A stretch of 64,000 nt of DNA from Planctomycetaceae bacterium (GTDB lineage Bacteria; Planctomycetota; Planctomycetia; Planctomycetales; Planctomycetaceae), in contig JAWKTX010000002.1 in the NCBI GenBank assembly GCA_041398825.1, positions 310,001-374,000 of the forward strand. The letters run 5' to 3'. The translations under genes were made by a program, and so were the position numbers. The notes under the pieces were generated by a model. The model ran no database searches. It worked only from the letters and a program-made list of their open reading frames with translations, and was not told the DNA's origin. Positions 63,211 through 64,000 of the stretch are shown here, piece by piece. The stretch's first letter is position 1. Every line of letters begins with the position of its first letter.

Positions 63211-64000
63211 GTGAATACCAACCAAGTGGAACTTTCACTGGTGATTCCGGTCTACAATGGAAGCCAGACCATTTGCGCCGTCGTCGATTCCATTCACGAA
63301 GTCTTCGCATCGCTCGCCCGTCGCAGCCCTCCAGAGCTTGAAGTGGTTCTGGTCAACGATGGTTCCGCCGACGACAGCGATTTGGTTTGCACCCAGTTGG
63401 TGAACCGTTTCAACGGGACGGTCGTCTTCGTCAACCTGGCACGTAATTTTGGAGAACACAGTGCCGTGCTGGCGGGCCTCGCAGAAGCACGAGGCCGTTA
63501 CGTGGGAGTGCTGGATGATGACGGCCAGAATCCTCCGGCAGAACTGTTGCGGATGTGGGAACATCTCCAGGCCAGCGACCTGGATGTGGTCTACGGGCTC
63601 TATCGCGAGAAGAAGCATCACTGGTTCCGGAACCTTGGCAGCCGCTTTAATGACCGTATGGCCACATTGATGCTCAGGAAGCCGGCTGACATTTATCTCA
63701 GCAGTTTCAAAGTGATGAGCCGGTTTGTGGTAGATCAGATCATCCAGTACCGAGGGCCTTACCCCTATGTTGACGGTCTGATTTTCCGAACGACACGGCG
63801 CATCGGGCAAATCGAAGTCCAGCACGAAGAACGGCAGGCGGGTGCGTCGGGTTATAACCTGCGTCGGCTTGTCAGACTCTGGCTCAATATGTTCCTTGGT
63901 TTTTCTGTCACCCCGCTTCGCATTTCCGTCATCCTTGGATTGCTGACATCTGCGTTGAGCGTCCTGCTGATGGCGGGCATCGTGATTGATAAACTCTGGC
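63211..64000 (+). CDS. GT2 family glycosyltransferase (DPM1-like), partial
   Basis: A plus-strand frame from GTG 63211 runs off the window end; 263 codons are visible. It matches GT2 family proteins of the dolichyl/undecaprenyl-phosphate sugar transferase type: LSLVIPVYNGSQTICAVVDS, EVVLVNDGSADDS, ARNFGEHSAVLAGLAEA, then the catalytic YVGVLDDDGQNPPAEL with the DxD-type aspartates, and SSFKVMSRFVVDQI. The visible C-terminus (RISVILGLLTSALSVLLMAGI) starts the membrane helices that follow the catalytic domain in these enzymes. It probably transfers a sugar onto a lipid carrier at the inner membrane. Confidence 0.92.
   Translation, partial: MNTNQVELSLVIPVYNGSQTICAVVDSIHEVFASLARRSPPELEVVLVNDGSADDSDLVCTQLVNRFNGTVVFVNLARNFGEHSAVLAGLAEARGRYVGVLDDDGQNPPAELLRMWEHLQASDLDVVYGLYREKKHHWFRNLGSRFNDRMATLMLRKPADIYLSSFKVMSRFVVDQIIQYRGPYPYVDGLIFRTTRRIGQIEVQHEERQAGASGYNLRRLVRLWLNMFLGFSVTPLRISVILGLLTSALSVLLMAGIVIDKLW

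Overview
The window looks like a chromosomal segment of a planctomycete (Planctomycetaceae-like). The evidence is the set of families typical of that phylum: a TIGR03009-type secreted protein, a DUF1559 prepilin-like protein, a DUF1501 Tat protein, a secreted sulfatase, large Ser/Thr kinases with FGE/DUF1080 or multi-membrane tails, an ECF-type sigma factor paired with a kinase, a secreted peroxidase with an N-terminal motif of the LEPR-XLL kind, and many EF-hand, zincin and carboxypeptidase-regulatory-like proteins. Base composition is moderate, genes are loosely spaced on both strands, and I see no rRNA, complete tRNA, CRISPR array, phage block or transposase gene.

Layout. 0-9.4 kb: a TIGR03009/PASTA protein, parB, a phosphotransferase-like protein, a U32 peptidase-family gene interrupted by one in-frame TGA, rnc, a CDF metal transporter and a QueD/PTPS-like enzyme. 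9.8-18 kb: an HDOD protein, an amidohydrolase-like Tat protein, aroB, a secreted double-CCEKC metal-binding protein followed by a clear terminator, an MFS transporter, an EF-hand protein, YjbQ, and a putative outer-membrane barrel. 18-24.5 kb: a regulatory block with a GspE/PilB ATPase carrying MshEN-like repeats, a STAS protein, a histidine kinase and a response regulator on the minus strand, facing away from an HD-GYP protein. 24.7-34 kb: a MazG-like enzyme coupled to a 5'-3' exonuclease, a sulfatase, a response regulator, a multi-zinc-ribbon protein, a PhyH-type dioxygenase and a DUF1501 protein. 34-42.4 kb: a 1549-residue kinase-DUF1080-FGE chimera, a zincin, and an overlapping epimerase/DUF1611 pair resembling DgcA/DgcN of D-glutamate catabolism. 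42.9-52.4 kb: a membrane protein, a protein with four SPLDKIRA-type repeats, LarC with a histidine-rich tail, a heme peroxidase, and small hypotheticals. 52.5-64 kb: a Tat-exported FAD oxidoreductase, a metzincin, a lipoprotein, a DUF1559 protein, a kinase with its ECF sigma factor, and a GT2 glycosyltransferase running off the end.

The most unusual structural signal is a family of five dispersed, imperfectly palindromic elements of about 100 bp (near 1.3, 17.8, 52.4, 54.1 and 62.5 kb). All are intergenic, three lie in one orientation and two in the other, and two of them bracket the FAD oxidoreductase gene as inverted copies. The second is the single in-frame TGA in the U32 gene: the reading frame stays open and family-like on both sides. 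Other points of interest are the pilus/cyclic-di-GMP block, the kinase-DUF1080-FGE chimera, the SPLDKIRA repeat protein and in-frame tandem repeats in two enzymes. All functional names rest on reading motifs by eye; no database search was run.
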